Assembly (NCBI RefSeq): GCF_004152935.1
Contig: NZ_SETE01000001.1
Location: forward strand, 806,001 to 870,000
Origin: Brumimicrobium glaciale
Lineage (GTDB): Bacteria; Bacteroidota; Bacteroidia; Flavobacteriales_D; Crocinitomicaceae
Reading direction: 5' to 3'
Length of the DNA stretch: 64,000 nucleotides
The notes beneath the pieces were generated by a model. It made no database searches and was not told the origin of the DNA. It saw nothing but the letters and a program-made list of their open reading frames with translations. Shown in pieces: positions 9,671 through 18,249 of this stretch (positions within the stretch are counted from its first letter, which is position 1; each line of letters starts with the position of its first letter). A program made the translations under genes and the position numbers.

Positions 9671-12460
9671 ATGAAACCTATAAATACACATCAATTAAAA
9701 AATATTAAAGTAAATTCATTCTTTGAATTGAAATCTATTTTGCTACTGCTATCATTCTTTATTCTTCAAGGAGCATCGAATGTTTTTGCTCAAATAACAT
9801 TGACAAATCCTAACGTTACTCCAGCTTATGCTGTGACCGATGTATTATTAGGTCAAGGAGTAGTTGCTACTAATATAACTTTTAATGGAAGTCCATTTTT
9901 AATAAACAATCCACAGAATTCAGTCCGTGAATTTTCAAATACTTCGGCTGCCTTTCCATTGTCTGGAGGTGTATTAATGCAAACAAATGGAGGGAGTGTA
10001 GTCACTGATGCTGATTTAAGTGCGATTACACCCAATAATGTTACTAATGGTGCCATTTTAGAATTTGATTTTGTGCCAGATGGTGACACGCTCTCTTTTA
10101 GTTACATTTTCACTTCGGCAGAATATTCAAGTTTTACTTGTTCTAACTTTAATGATGTTTTTGGCTTCTTTATTTCAGGACCGGGTATAACTGGTCCATA
10201 TTCTAATAATTCTCAAAATATTGCAATAGTTCCAGGATCAAATAATATTCCTGTAGGTATTAACACAGTTAATTCAGGTTCTGCTTCAGGTGGTTCAGGT
10301 ACAAACTGTTCAAATATTGATCCTAACTGGGTAGCTAATTCAGTTTATTTTACTACAATTTATAACAGTATTTATAATAATTCACCAGCAATCACTACAG
10401 CTCCAAATTATAATGGAAGTACAGTAGAGTTAACTGCAAATGCGAGTGTTATTTGTGGTGAGGTTTATCATATTAAGCTTGCGATTTCTAATGTTAGTGA
10501 CCAATCTTATAATTCTGCTGTATTCCTAAAAGCTGGATCTTTTGCTTCCGAGCCGAATATTGTGATAAGCAGTAATAATGTTACTTCTAACTATTTAGAC
10601 ACTGTGATTGTTGAAGGTTGTGATGTTGGGAGTTTCTGTTTTGAAAGAACCTTAGCTCAAAGTCTAGATACATCAATAGTTTATTACGAATTATCTGGTT
10701 TAGCAATTAGGGCTCTTGACTATACTTTTACAAACCTTCCGAATTCAGGTGATAGTATTGTACTTCCTCCTGGTGTAACTAACTTTTGCTTGAATTTTAA
10801 TCCTACAGATGATGGGTTTTATGAGGGTCCACAGGATATTTTCCTTACGGCCTATACAATAAATTCGTGCGGTGATTCTACTTTTTCTTATGCCGATATT
10901 TGGATTGTGGATAAACCCCTCGATTTAATTACGGATGCAGGAGCAGATACTACAGTTTGTAGTGGTGGAACTGGGACTTTAAATGGAACCTTTACAATAC
11001 CTACAAATCAAATAAAATGGACTTACACAGGACCCGGAAATGTGGTTTTTACCCCCGACGATGAAACCATAAATGCAGGTGTTGCTTTTGATACGCCCGG
11101 ACAATATGAATTTTTCCTTACTGAAAAGAATGATTCTTGTGCCTTGCTGAAAGTTGATTCTATGATTGTAATTTATGAAGAACTTACATTTAATGTTTCT
11201 AGCGATACTACAATTTGTGAAAATGGAGAAGCAACTTTGTTTGCAAATGCAACAGGAGCAACTAATTTTGAATACCATTGGGGACACACGACGGATTTAA
11301 GTGCTAATCAGTCTATAATGCCTGCTTCACAAACAAACTTAACGGTTTTTGCAAGGTCTGATTCCGGATGTGTAACTCCAACTGAAACAATTGTTGTCGA
11401 TGTTTTACCTCCATTAGGTTTGAGCAGTACTGCGTCACAAACCATTTGTCCTGGAGAGTCCATTAATGTTACATCCACTGTCTCAGGAGGAAATGGAGGT
11501 CCATATAATTATACTTGGACAGATCCAACAGGTGCGATTGTAGGTACTTCAAATATTATCAATGTATCACCAGCAGTAACAACAATCTATACGGTTTTTG
11601 TTTCGGACGATTGTGAAAGTACACCTAAAGTGAGTACTTCTGAAGTTGTTGTAGCTGAACTTCCTGCTGTTAAGTTTGGTGTCGTTGATGGTGAGATTTG
11701 TACACCGGCAGAGTTTGTTATATTCAATCAAACAGATCCACTTTTAGTTCAGGATACTTATTGGTATATTTCTGATGATCAAGTTTTCATGCAAAATGAT
11801 ACAATTAACGTACTTATCACAGAGGCTGGAGTATATGGTGTTCGAATGGTTATTGTAACTCCTGATGGTTGTGTAGATTCATTGTCTATAAATGAAATGT
11901 TAACTGTTTATCCTAAGCCGAAAGCAGATTTCACTTATTATCCAAAACCTGCAACTATTTTAAATGCAGAAGTTAATTTCCAAAACTATAGTGAAGATGC
12001 GGATACTTATTATTGGAGTTTTGAAGGTGGAAATCCGATATTCTCTACTTTAGAAGATCCTAAAACACAATACCCAGAAGGTGTGGCTGCTACTTATGAA
12101 GTAGAATTGATTTCAACCTCAATGTTTAATTGTAAGGATACAATAACGAAAATAGTTGCTGTAATCCCAGAGGTGTTGATTTTTGCGCCAAACTCATTTA
12201 CTCCAGATGGTGATGAATTAAATCCAACTTGGAAGCCTGTTATAGAAGGAATTGATAAAATGAATGTTACTGTAGAAGTCTATAACCGTTGGGGTGAAAA
12301 AGTATGGGAATCACATAACCTTGATGTTGGTTGGGATGGAACTTACGGACAAGGAGGTTCTTTAGTGAAGGTAGGGGCCTATGTATGGAAAATACAAGCA
12401 ACAAACCTTATCAACGACGATAAATATGTTTGGGATGGTGTCTTGACTGTTATTTATTAA
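9671..12460 (+). CDS. Secreted choice-of-anchor-L protein with PKD and CHU_C (T9SS type B) C-terminus
   Basis: This exported protein of about 929 residues is probably a surface or secreted adhesin-like factor delivered by the type IX secretion system. The frame can also open at GTG 9665, but the ATG at 9671 (MKPINTHQ) is preferred. A long n-region leads to a hydrophobic segment (SILLLLSFFIL) and a signal cleavage site about FAQ-I. A choice-of-anchor-L domain follows (DVLLGQGV, GGVLMQTNGG, EFDFVPDGDTLSFSYIFTSAEY, FGFFISGPG, VPGSNNIPVGINTVN). Then come Ig-like/PKD repeats (FTYYPKP...YYWSFEGG) and the final CHU_C module (FAPNSFTPDGDELNP, VYNRWGEKVWES, VGWDGTYG). The N-terminal 300 residues are closely similar, even at DNA level, to the protein at 52156. 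The ligand is unknown. Confidence 0.9.
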   Translation: MKPINTHQLKNIKVNSFFELKSILLLLSFFILQGASNVFAQITLTNPNVTPAYAVTDVLLGQGVVATNITFNGSPFLINNPQNSVREFSNTSAAFPLSGGVLMQTNGGSVVTDADLSAITPNNVTNGAILEFDFVPDGDTLSFSYIFTSAEYSSFTCSNFNDVFGFFISGPGITGPYSNNSQNIAIVPGSNNIPVGINTVNSGSASGGSGTNCSNIDPNWVANSVYFTTIYNSIYNNSPAITTAPNYNGSTVELTANASVICGEVYHIKLAISNVSDQSYNSAVFLKAGSFASEPNIVISSNNVTSNYLDTVIVEGCDVGSFCFERTLAQSLDTSIVYYELSGLAIRALDYTFTNLPNSGDSIVLPPGVTNFCLNFNPTDDGFYEGPQDIFLTAYTINSCGDSTFSYADIWIVDKPLDLITDAGADTTVCSGGTGTLNGTFTIPTNQIKWTYTGPGNVVFTPDDETINAGVAFDTPGQYEFFLTEKNDSCALLKVDSMIVIYEELTFNVSSDTTICENGEATLFANATGATNFEYHWGHTTDLSANQSIMPASQTNLTVFARSDSGCVTPTETIVVDVLPPLGLSSTASQTICPGESINVTSTVSGGNGGPYNYTWTDPTGAIVGTSNIINVSPAVTTIYTVFVSDDCESTPKVSTSEVVVAELPAVKFGVVDGEICTPAEFVIFNQTDPLLVQDTYWYISDDQVFMQNDTINVLITEAGVYGVRMVIVTPDGCVDSLSINEMLTVYPKPKADFTYYPKPATILNAEVNFQNYSEDADTYYWSFEGGNPIFSTLEDPKTQYPEGVAATYEVELISTSMFNCKDTITKIVAVIPEVLIFAPNSFTPDGDELNPTWKPVIEGIDKMNVTVEVYNRWGEKVWESHNLDVGWDGTYGQGGSLVKVGAYVWKIQATNLINDDKYVWDGVLTVIY

Positions 12461-12470
12461 GGAATTATAG

Positions 12471-12489
12471 AATTACGAATTACGAATTA
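12471..12489. repeat. AATTACGAATTACG repeat (left member of inverted pair)
   Basis: AATTACGAATTACGAATTA here and ATTCGTAATTCGTAATT at 12901-12917 form a perfect 17-bp inverted pair framing the intergenic region. The same unit recurs at 32938-32956. Confidence 0.7.
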
Positions 12490-12490
12490 A

Positions 12491-12530
12491 AAAAAAAAAG
12501 GCGAATCTCATTTGAGATTCGCCTTTTTTA
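12491..12530. terminator. Bidirectional rho-independent terminator
   Basis: The arms AAAGGCGAATCTCA (12497-12510) and TGAGATTCGCCTTT (12513-12526) are perfectly complementary, with A- and T-runs on either side. It sits 30 bp after the secreted-protein gene, in the gap before the convergent pgk gene. Confidence 0.92.
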
Positions 12531-12920
12531 ATTTTATAGAAGGTCTAATTGATGTAATTTCTTACTTTAATGATTCATGTCTTAACTTGAGTTTAATGGG
12601 TTCTTCAAAATAACGCACTATTTAATCGTTAAGACATTATAGATAAGACCGAATTTAATGGTCTCAGAAATAGTTAAAACTATGTACTTTATTGCATCTA
12701 GCTTTAGCTTCTAAAAAACTTTATATCCAACATTCGATTTTGATGTTAGAAAAAAGACAAAAAGTCTAATGTCTAACATCTAAATATTTCGCTAGCTATT
12801 GAATTTTATTTTCAAATGAACCTATGGCACTTTTAGTCCATAGTGGTTCAGTAGTTTAATTGTCTCTTGAAATAAAAGTTACAGTCACGCTAGAACCAAC
12901 ATTCGTAATTCGTAATTATC
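12531..12920. repeat. Intergenic region with composite dispersed element
   Basis: This 390-base spacer between convergent genes has no reading frame I would support. Positions 12656-12786 resemble 49776-49931 (GGTCTCAGAAATAG...TAGCTTCTAAAAAACTTTAT). A GATGTTAGA (12742-12750) / TCTAACATC (12772-12780) hairpin and a TCCATAGTGGTTCAGT block (12837-12852) recur in the same order at 41297-41490. The right end (12901-12934) is a TTCGTAATTCGTAATT array that continues across the pgk stop codon. Confidence 0.65.
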
Positions 12921-14111
12921 TTAATTCGTAATTGATTTAATTCCCGGTAATTCTTTTCCTTCAAGATATTCTAGCATTGCACCACCACCAGTTGATACGT
13001 AGCTTACTTTATCTGCTAGGTTCAACATGTTGATCGCTGCAACAGAATCGCCTCCACCAATCAAAGTAAAAGCTCCATTTGATGTAGCATTCACTAATGA
13101 GTTGGCTATTGCAACTGTTCCATTCATAAAGTTTTCCATCTCAAAAACTCCCATTGGACCATTCCATAAAATGGTTTGAGAAGACTGAATTACCGTATTA
13201 AATTGTTGAATAGCATCTGTTCCAATATCTAAGCCCATCCAGCCATCAGGGATTTTTGAAATATCACAAGATTTTGCATTGGCATCATTCGCAAATTTAT
13301 CTGCTATGATGGTGTCGCTTGGTAAATGGATTTGCACACCCTTTTCCTTGGCCATTTCAAGGACTTTTTTAGCGGTATCAATATAATCATCTTCAACTAA
13401 TGAATCTCCAACTTGTCCGCCTTGTGCTTTTACAAATGTATAAGCCATTCCACCACCAATAATAATCTGGTCAACGGAATCCATCAATTTTTCAATAATC
13501 GTGATTTTGGAACTTACTTTTGCACCTCCAATTATAGCCGTAGTTGGTGGCTTTGGATCATGAAGTAAAACATCAATGTTCTTTATTTCTTTTTCAAGTA
13601 ACAATCCAAAGTATTTGTCGTTTGGAAAGTTTTCTGCAATAATAGCAGTACTTGCGTGTGCTCTGTGCGCTGTTCCAAAAGCGTCATTAATATAAATATC
13701 ACCATGCTTTGAAAGCTTTTTGGCAAACTCAGAATCCCCTGATTTTTCCTCTCCATAGAAACGGAGGTTTTCCAACATTACAACTTCACCTTTTTTGAGG
13801 TCTTTAGTGTAGTTAAAAGCTTCCTCACCAATACAATCACCAAGAAACTTAACTTTCCTACCTATTAATTGCTCCAATTCGCTAATTACATGCTTTAATG
13901 AGAACTTTTCTTCATATCCGCCTTTTGGCCTTCCTAGGTGTGACATTAAAATTACGCTTCCACCTTTCTCTAAGATGAGTTCTATGGTCGGAACAGCAGC
14001 TTTAATTCGAGTATTGTCAGTGATTTTATTGTCTGCATTTAAAGGTACATTGAAATCAACACGAATTAAAGCGCGCTTATTTTCAAAGTCAACATTAGAA
14101 ATAGTTTTCAT
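12921..14111 (-). CDS. pgk: Phosphoglycerate kinase
   Basis: Pgk transfers the acyl phosphate of 1,3-bisphosphoglycerate to ADP in glycolysis. The 396-residue product carries the N-terminal substrate domain (RALIRVDFNVPLN, SHLGRPKG, LENLRFYGEE, DAFGTAHRAHAS) and the nucleotide domain (AIIGGAKVSSK, GGGMAYTF, WNGPMGVFE, GGGDSVAA, STGGGAMLEYLEGKELPG). The length is typical. The last residues (IKSITN) and the stop are encoded by a genomic AATTCGTAATT simple repeat, so the extreme C-terminus is repeat-derived. A -7 element lies 20 bp upstream of the start. The gene stands alone and convergent to the secreted protein gene. Confidence 0.97.
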   Translation of the reverse strand: MKTISNVDFENKRALIRVDFNVPLNADNKITDNTRIKAAVPTIELILEKGGSVILMSHLGRPKGGYEEKFSLKHVISELEQLIGRKVKFLGDCIGEEAFNYTKDLKKGEVVMLENLRFYGEEKSGDSEFAKKLSKHGDIYINDAFGTAHRAHASTAIIAENFPNDKYFGLLLEKEIKNIDVLLHDPKPPTTAIIGGAKVSSKITIIEKLMDSVDQIIIGGGMAYTFVKAQGGQVGDSLVEDDYIDTAKKVLEMAKEKGVQIHLPSDTIIADKFANDANAKSCDISKIPDGWMGLDIGTDAIQQFNTVIQSSQTILWNGPMGVFEMENFMNGTVAIANSLVNATSNGAFTLIGGGDSVAAINMLNLADKVSYVSTGGGAMLEYLEGKELPGIKSITN

Positions 14112-14130
14112 GGCTTGTTATATTTTCCAA

Positions 14131-14138
14131 CAAATTTA
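14131..14138 (-). promoter_or_regulatory. -7 element of pgk
   Basis: CAAATTTA on the plus strand reads TAAATTTG on the minus strand, a TAnnTTTG match 19 nt before the pgk ATG. No convincing -33 box was seen. Confidence 0.45.
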
Positions 14139-14443
14139 ATACAATCTTTAATAAGGGGATTTTTAATGATTGAAGATTTGTGTTTAGACGGTATAAGAAG
14201 TGTTAATTTGATTTTAAAACGTTTTTTAATTTATTTTTAATAATCTTTTACAGTCTTTTAATTGAATTAATAGATTTTCGAGAATTTCTTTAAAGCTTGA
14301 TTGTAAAAGGGTTTGAGCCTGAATAAGGCCTGTTTTTTAAAAGTCACAAAGTATACAACAGTTCACTATTGGAAGTATTTAATTATTCCTTAAATTCGTA
14401 TTACTTATTTTTTGTATATTTATAAGACAAAATTTCAATATAT
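14139..14443 (+). other. Intergenic region upstream of recQ
   Basis: The pgk/recQ divergent spacer (332 bases in all) is AT-rich and has no supportable reading frame. A near-consensus TATTTTTTG (14406-14414), one base longer than TAnnTTTG, is the best recQ promoter candidate. Nothing else was seen. Confidence 0.4.
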
Positions 14444-16633
14444 ATGTCTGTTACAGAAGTTTCGGAGTTAAACCTTGCTTTACGCAAGTATTTTGGGTAC
14501 GATCAGTTCCGTGGTGATCAAGAATCTATTATTAAAAGTATTCTAGATAAAAAGAATACATTTGTTATCATGCCAACAGGTGGTGGTAAATCGATGTGCT
14601 ATCAACTTCCGGCTTTATTGTCAGAAGGAACAGCAATTATCGTTTCTCCGCTGATTGCATTGATGAAAAATCAAGTGGATGCTATTCGAAATGTGAGTGA
14701 TGACGATTCTGTCGCTCATGTACTGAATAGTTCTTTATCAAAAACGGATGCTAATCGTGTTAAGGAAGATATTAAAGCAGGGAAAACAAAATTGCTTTAT
14801 GTTGCTCCAGAATCACTGACTAAGCAATCGAATATTGATTTTTTCACTTCAGTGAAGATTTCATTCTTCGCAATTGATGAGGCACACTGTATTTCTGAAT
14901 GGGGACATGATTTCCGTCCAGAATATCGTCGACTTCGTGAAATTTTCGAAGCTATTTCAGACGTTCCAATTATTGCATTAACAGCAACAGCAACTCCAAA
15001 AGTTCAACAAGATATTCAGAAAAACTTGAATATGTTGGATGCACACTTATATAAAGCGTCCTTTAATAGAGACAATCTTTATTATGAGGTACGACCAAAA
15101 AGAGATGTTGAAAAAGAGATCATAAAATACATTCGTAAACGGAAGGGTAAATCAGGAATTATCTATTGTCTTTCACGAAAGAAAGTAGAACAATTATCTG
15201 AAATTTTACGTGTAAATGGGATCAATGCCTTGGGTTACCATGCCGGAATGGATGCCGCAACAAGAGTAAAACATCAAGATGCATTCCTAATGGAAGAAGC
15301 CGATGTGATTGTTGCAACAATTGCTTTCGGAATGGGAATTGACAAGCCGGATGTTCGATTTGTTATCCACCATGATATTCCAAAATCTTTAGAGAGTTAT
15401 TACCAAGAAACTGGTCGTGCCGGAAGAGATGGTGGAGTAGGAGAATGTGTTGCTTTCTATGCTTACAAAGACATTGAGAAATTAGAAAAATTCTTGCAAG
15501 GGAAACCGGTGGCAGAACAAGAAGTTGGAAGACAACTATTATTCGAAATTGTGTCTTATGCTGAAACTTCAATTTGTAGAAGAAAGTATTTATTGCATTA
15601 TTTTGGAGAGGAATACGATGATTCGCGCTGTTCTGAAATGTGTGACAATTGTCGAAATCCAAAAGAGAAAACAGAAGGAAAAACAGAGGTTTTAAATCTT
15701 TTACATTCAGTTATTGAATTGAAAGAAATGCAACGTGCTCCTCATATATGCTCTTTCTTAAATGGAGAAAATACAACAGAAATTAATTCATATAAACATA
15801 ATCTTTTACCTCATTTCGCATCTGGAAAAGAACATGATAAGATATTATGGAATGCTGTAATCCGTCAAGCTTTAGTGGCTGGATTGATCTCAAAAGATAT
15901 TGAGACTTACGGTGTAATTAAAATGACGGAAAGAGGTCATGAGTTTATTGAAAAACCGCATTCATTTATTTTGGTTAAAGAACATGATTATACTTTAGAT
16001 GAAGACAGTGGTGACGACACTATGGGCAATATGAAAGATGCTTTTGATGAAGAACTTTATCAAGCATTGTTAGATTTACGTAAGCAAATCTCTAGAGATA
16101 AAGATATTCCACCATTTGTTATTTTCCAAGAAGCTAGTTTGAGAGATATGTCATTCCAATATCCTATTAATAAGGAGGAATTGACAAATATTCAAGGTGT
16201 TGGATTAGGAAAAGCAAAAAGATATGGTGCTCCATTCTTGACATTAATTAAAGAATATGTTGAGACCAATGATATTGAGCGTCCACAAGATATGGTCGTT
16301 AAATCATTAGTCAACAAATCAGGATTAAAAGTCCAGTTGATTCAAAATATTGATAGAAAATTACCTTTAGAAGACATAAGTAATTCTCAAGGAAAATCAA
16401 TGGATGAAATTATTGATGAAATCGAAATGATTGTCAACTCTGGAACAAGAGTGAACATTAATTATTATATCGATGAAATCTTAGATGAAGATAATCAAGA
16501 AGAAATTTATGATTATTTCTCAGAAGCGAAAACAGATTCACTTCAAGAGGCATATGATGAATTTGATGGAGATTATTCAGAAGAAGAATTGAGGTTGATG
16601 CGTATCAAGTTTATGTCAGAAATGGCCAATTAG
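14444..16633 (+). CDS. recQ: ATP-dependent DNA helicase RecQ
   Basis: RecQ unwinds recombination and replication intermediates 3'-to-5'. The 729-residue product has all superfamily 2 motifs: FRGDQ (motif 0), TGGGKSMCYQLPA with Lys49 (Walker A), DEAHCISEWGHDFRPEYRRL (motif II plus aromatic loop), LTATATPKVQQDI, and QETGRAGRDG. A RecQ-C-terminal zinc cluster (CRRKYLLHYFGE...C..MCDNCRNP) and a winged helix (about 400-520) precede an HRDC domain (about 535-610, LRKQISRDKDIPPFVIF...GVGLGKAKRYG). An acidic tail of roughly 110 residues (EEIYDYFSEAKTD, EEELRLMRIK) extends beyond the usual E. coli-like length, which is common in this phylum as far as I recall. Confidence 0.96.
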   Translation: MSVTEVSELNLALRKYFGYDQFRGDQESIIKSILDKKNTFVIMPTGGGKSMCYQLPALLSEGTAIIVSPLIALMKNQVDAIRNVSDDDSVAHVLNSSLSKTDANRVKEDIKAGKTKLLYVAPESLTKQSNIDFFTSVKISFFAIDEAHCISEWGHDFRPEYRRLREIFEAISDVPIIALTATATPKVQQDIQKNLNMLDAHLYKASFNRDNLYYEVRPKRDVEKEIIKYIRKRKGKSGIIYCLSRKKVEQLSEILRVNGINALGYHAGMDAATRVKHQDAFLMEEADVIVATIAFGMGIDKPDVRFVIHHDIPKSLESYYQETGRAGRDGGVGECVAFYAYKDIEKLEKFLQGKPVAEQEVGRQLLFEIVSYAETSICRRKYLLHYFGEEYDDSRCSEMCDNCRNPKEKTEGKTEVLNLLHSVIELKEMQRAPHICSFLNGENTTEINSYKHNLLPHFASGKEHDKILWNAVIRQALVAGLISKDIETYGVIKMTERGHEFIEKPHSFILVKEHDYTLDEDSGDDTMGNMKDAFDEELYQALLDLRKQISRDKDIPPFVIFQEASLRDMSFQYPINKEELTNIQGVGLGKAKRYGAPFLTLIKEYVETNDIERPQDMVVKSLVNKSGLKVQLIQNIDRKLPLEDISNSQGKSMDEIIDEIEMIVNSGTRVNINYYIDEILDEDNQEEIYDYFSEAKTDSLQEAYDEFDGDYSEEELRLMRIKFMSEMAN

Positions 16634-17018
16634 TCTTTGCAAGAAACGTCAAATACTGCGTTAAGTACATTTTTAATTGCAGTTGTTTATAAAGATAAAC
16701 GCCTGACAATTAAGAGTATAACATGCCTTGTCTTTGACATTTCTATTCAAAGACCTCTGATTATTTCAAATTGGTGATGATTGATTAAAGCAAAGGTTTT
16801 AATGCGAAGCATCCCTCTCCCGATTTTTATCGGGAAGGGAGATAAAGAGGGAGGACTAAATAATGGTTAATTGTAAAACCACGAATGGTCAAAAAGGTTG
16901 GTCAACTTACTTATGAAGAATGATATAAGAAAGTTGACAAAAACAATTTTACAAATAAACGAATCAGCAACTTTACGAATTAACAAATAAACGTCTTTAC
17001 AAAATAAAAAATAAAAAA
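16634..17018 (+). other. Intergenic region upstream of arsM
   Basis: These 385 bases contain no supportable gene. They hold AACGTCAAATACTGC (about 16644-16660), also found after the gene ending at 29494, and a CCCGAT/ATCGGG hairpin (16819-16834) embedded in CCCTCTCCC/GGGAAGGGAG sequence, a type of dispersed palindrome. No obvious ArsR operator was seen before arsM. Confidence 0.5.
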
Positions 17019-18080
17019 ATGTCTACAATTCACGATAGTGTTAAAGATTATTACGGAAAGGAATTACAAAGTTCAACAGATTTAAAAACCAATGCTTGCT
17101 GTACAGCAGTTGCGCCGCCATTGGAAATCAAAGAAGCTTTGAAAAATATTCATTCGGAAGTGCTTGACAAATATTATGGTTGTGGATTGACTATACCTTC
17201 TGAAGTGAAAGGATTACGTATCTTGGATTTAGGTTCAGGAAGTGGACGTGATTGTTATATCGCTGCGCAATTGGTTGGTGAATCTGGTAAAGTTGTTGGT
17301 GTTGATATGACCGAAGAGCAATTAGATGTAGCTAGTAAACATTTAGAATACCACAGAGAGAAATTCGGTTATGTTAAATCAAATGTGGAATTTGTTAATG
17401 GCAATATCGAAAAATTGGACGAATTAAACTTTGCTCCAGAATCATTTGATTTAATAATCTCTAATTGTGTTATCAATTTAGCTTCTAACAAGGACAAAGT
17501 TTTGGCAGATGCTTTTAAACTCCTTAAGCCAGGAGGCGAAATGTATTTTTCTGATGTTTATTCTGACAGAAGGATATCAAAAGAATTGCAAAATGACCAA
17601 GTTCTTTGGGGAGAATGTCTAAGCGGTGCATTGTATTGGAATGATTTTATGAATGCAGCAAGAAAAGCTGGGTTTTCAGATCCAAGAGTAGCGGAAGACG
17701 AACCAATTACAATTGAAAATCAAGAATTAGAAGAGAAAGTAGGAAACATCAAATTCTTCTCTGTGACTTACCGCTTGTTTAAAATTGACGGTTTAGAACA
17801 ATATTGCGAAGATTACGGTCAAGCAGTAAGATATAAAGGAACACTTTCATCAGAAAAAGAGAATTTCTATCTAGATGAACACCACGAATTTCCAAAAGGA
17901 AAAATCATGAGTGTTTGTGGAAATACTTACAGAATGTTGAACGATACAAGATATCAAAAACACTTCGATTTCTTCGGAGATTGGTCAACACATTATGGTA
18001 TTTACGAAGGGTGTGGAACGGATATTCCATTTTCGATTAAGTTAGAGAGTGGCGAGAGTGTTGGAGGAGGTTGTTGTTAA
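17019..18080 (+). CDS. arsM: Arsenite S-adenosylmethionine methyltransferase
   Basis: ArsM methylates arsenite with S-adenosylmethionine, giving methylated and volatile arsenicals. The 353-residue product has a class I methyltransferase core (ILDLGSGSGRDCYIAAQLV, GVDMTEEQL, NGNIEKL, LKPGGEMYFSDVY) and a C-terminal ArsM-type domain (NTYRMLNDTRYQKHFDFFGD...GIYEGCG). Cysteines 27/28, 55, 150 (ISNCVINLA) and 200 (WGECLSGA) have the spacing I remember for the four As(III)-binding cysteines of algal CmArsM, and the tail ends GGGCC. No arsR, arsC or arsenite pump gene is adjacent. An RBS-poor A-rich leader precedes the ATG. Function is confident from the cysteines. Confidence 0.9.
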   Translation: MSTIHDSVKDYYGKELQSSTDLKTNACCTAVAPPLEIKEALKNIHSEVLDKYYGCGLTIPSEVKGLRILDLGSGSGRDCYIAAQLVGESGKVVGVDMTEEQLDVASKHLEYHREKFGYVKSNVEFVNGNIEKLDELNFAPESFDLIISNCVINLASNKDKVLADAFKLLKPGGEMYFSDVYSDRRISKELQNDQVLWGECLSGALYWNDFMNAARKAGFSDPRVAEDEPITIENQELEEKVGNIKFFSVTYRLFKIDGLEQYCEDYGQAVRYKGTLSSEKENFYLDEHHEFPKGKIMSVCGNTYRMLNDTRYQKHFDFFGDWSTHYGIYEGCGTDIPFSIKLESGESVGGGCC

Positions 18081-18086
18081 TTTTTT

Positions 18087-18206
18087 ACCGAGGCGCAAAG
18101 TTTTCGCAGAGGTCGCAAAATTTTGTCACTTTTGGTGAATTGAGCAAACAACTTTTTCTCTTCTTTTACTTTGCGACCTTTGCGAAAACCTCAGCGCCAT
18201 TGCGGT
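18087..18206. repeat. Imperfect long inverted repeat (GCGCAAAG/GGTCGCAAAG family)
   Basis: The left arm, 18087-18119 (ACCGAGGCGCAAAG...GAGGTCGCAAAA), is the reverse complement, with small gaps, of the right arm, 18168-18206 (CTTTGCGACCTTTGCG...GCGCCATTGCGGT). The roughly 50-nt loop is AT-rich. GC content is clearly higher than the surroundings. It lies between convergent arsM and the M20 gene, so it could act as a terminator or a mobile REP-like element. Confidence 0.75.
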
Positions 18207-18215
18207 TAATTTTTT

Positions 18216-18249
18216 AATTATCAATTATCAATTGTCCATTATCAATTAA
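18216..18249. repeat. AATTATCAATT simple repeat at M20 gene 3' end
   Basis: Units of ATTATCAATT are repeated about three times and run into the stop codon (18246-18248) of the minus-strand amidohydrolase gene. Confidence 0.55.

Noticed and set aside
16634-17018. Possible ArsR operator upstream of arsM
   Set aside because: Only AT-rich sequence and a CCCGAT/ATCGGG dispersed palindrome were found, with no ArsR-type inverted repeat near the start.
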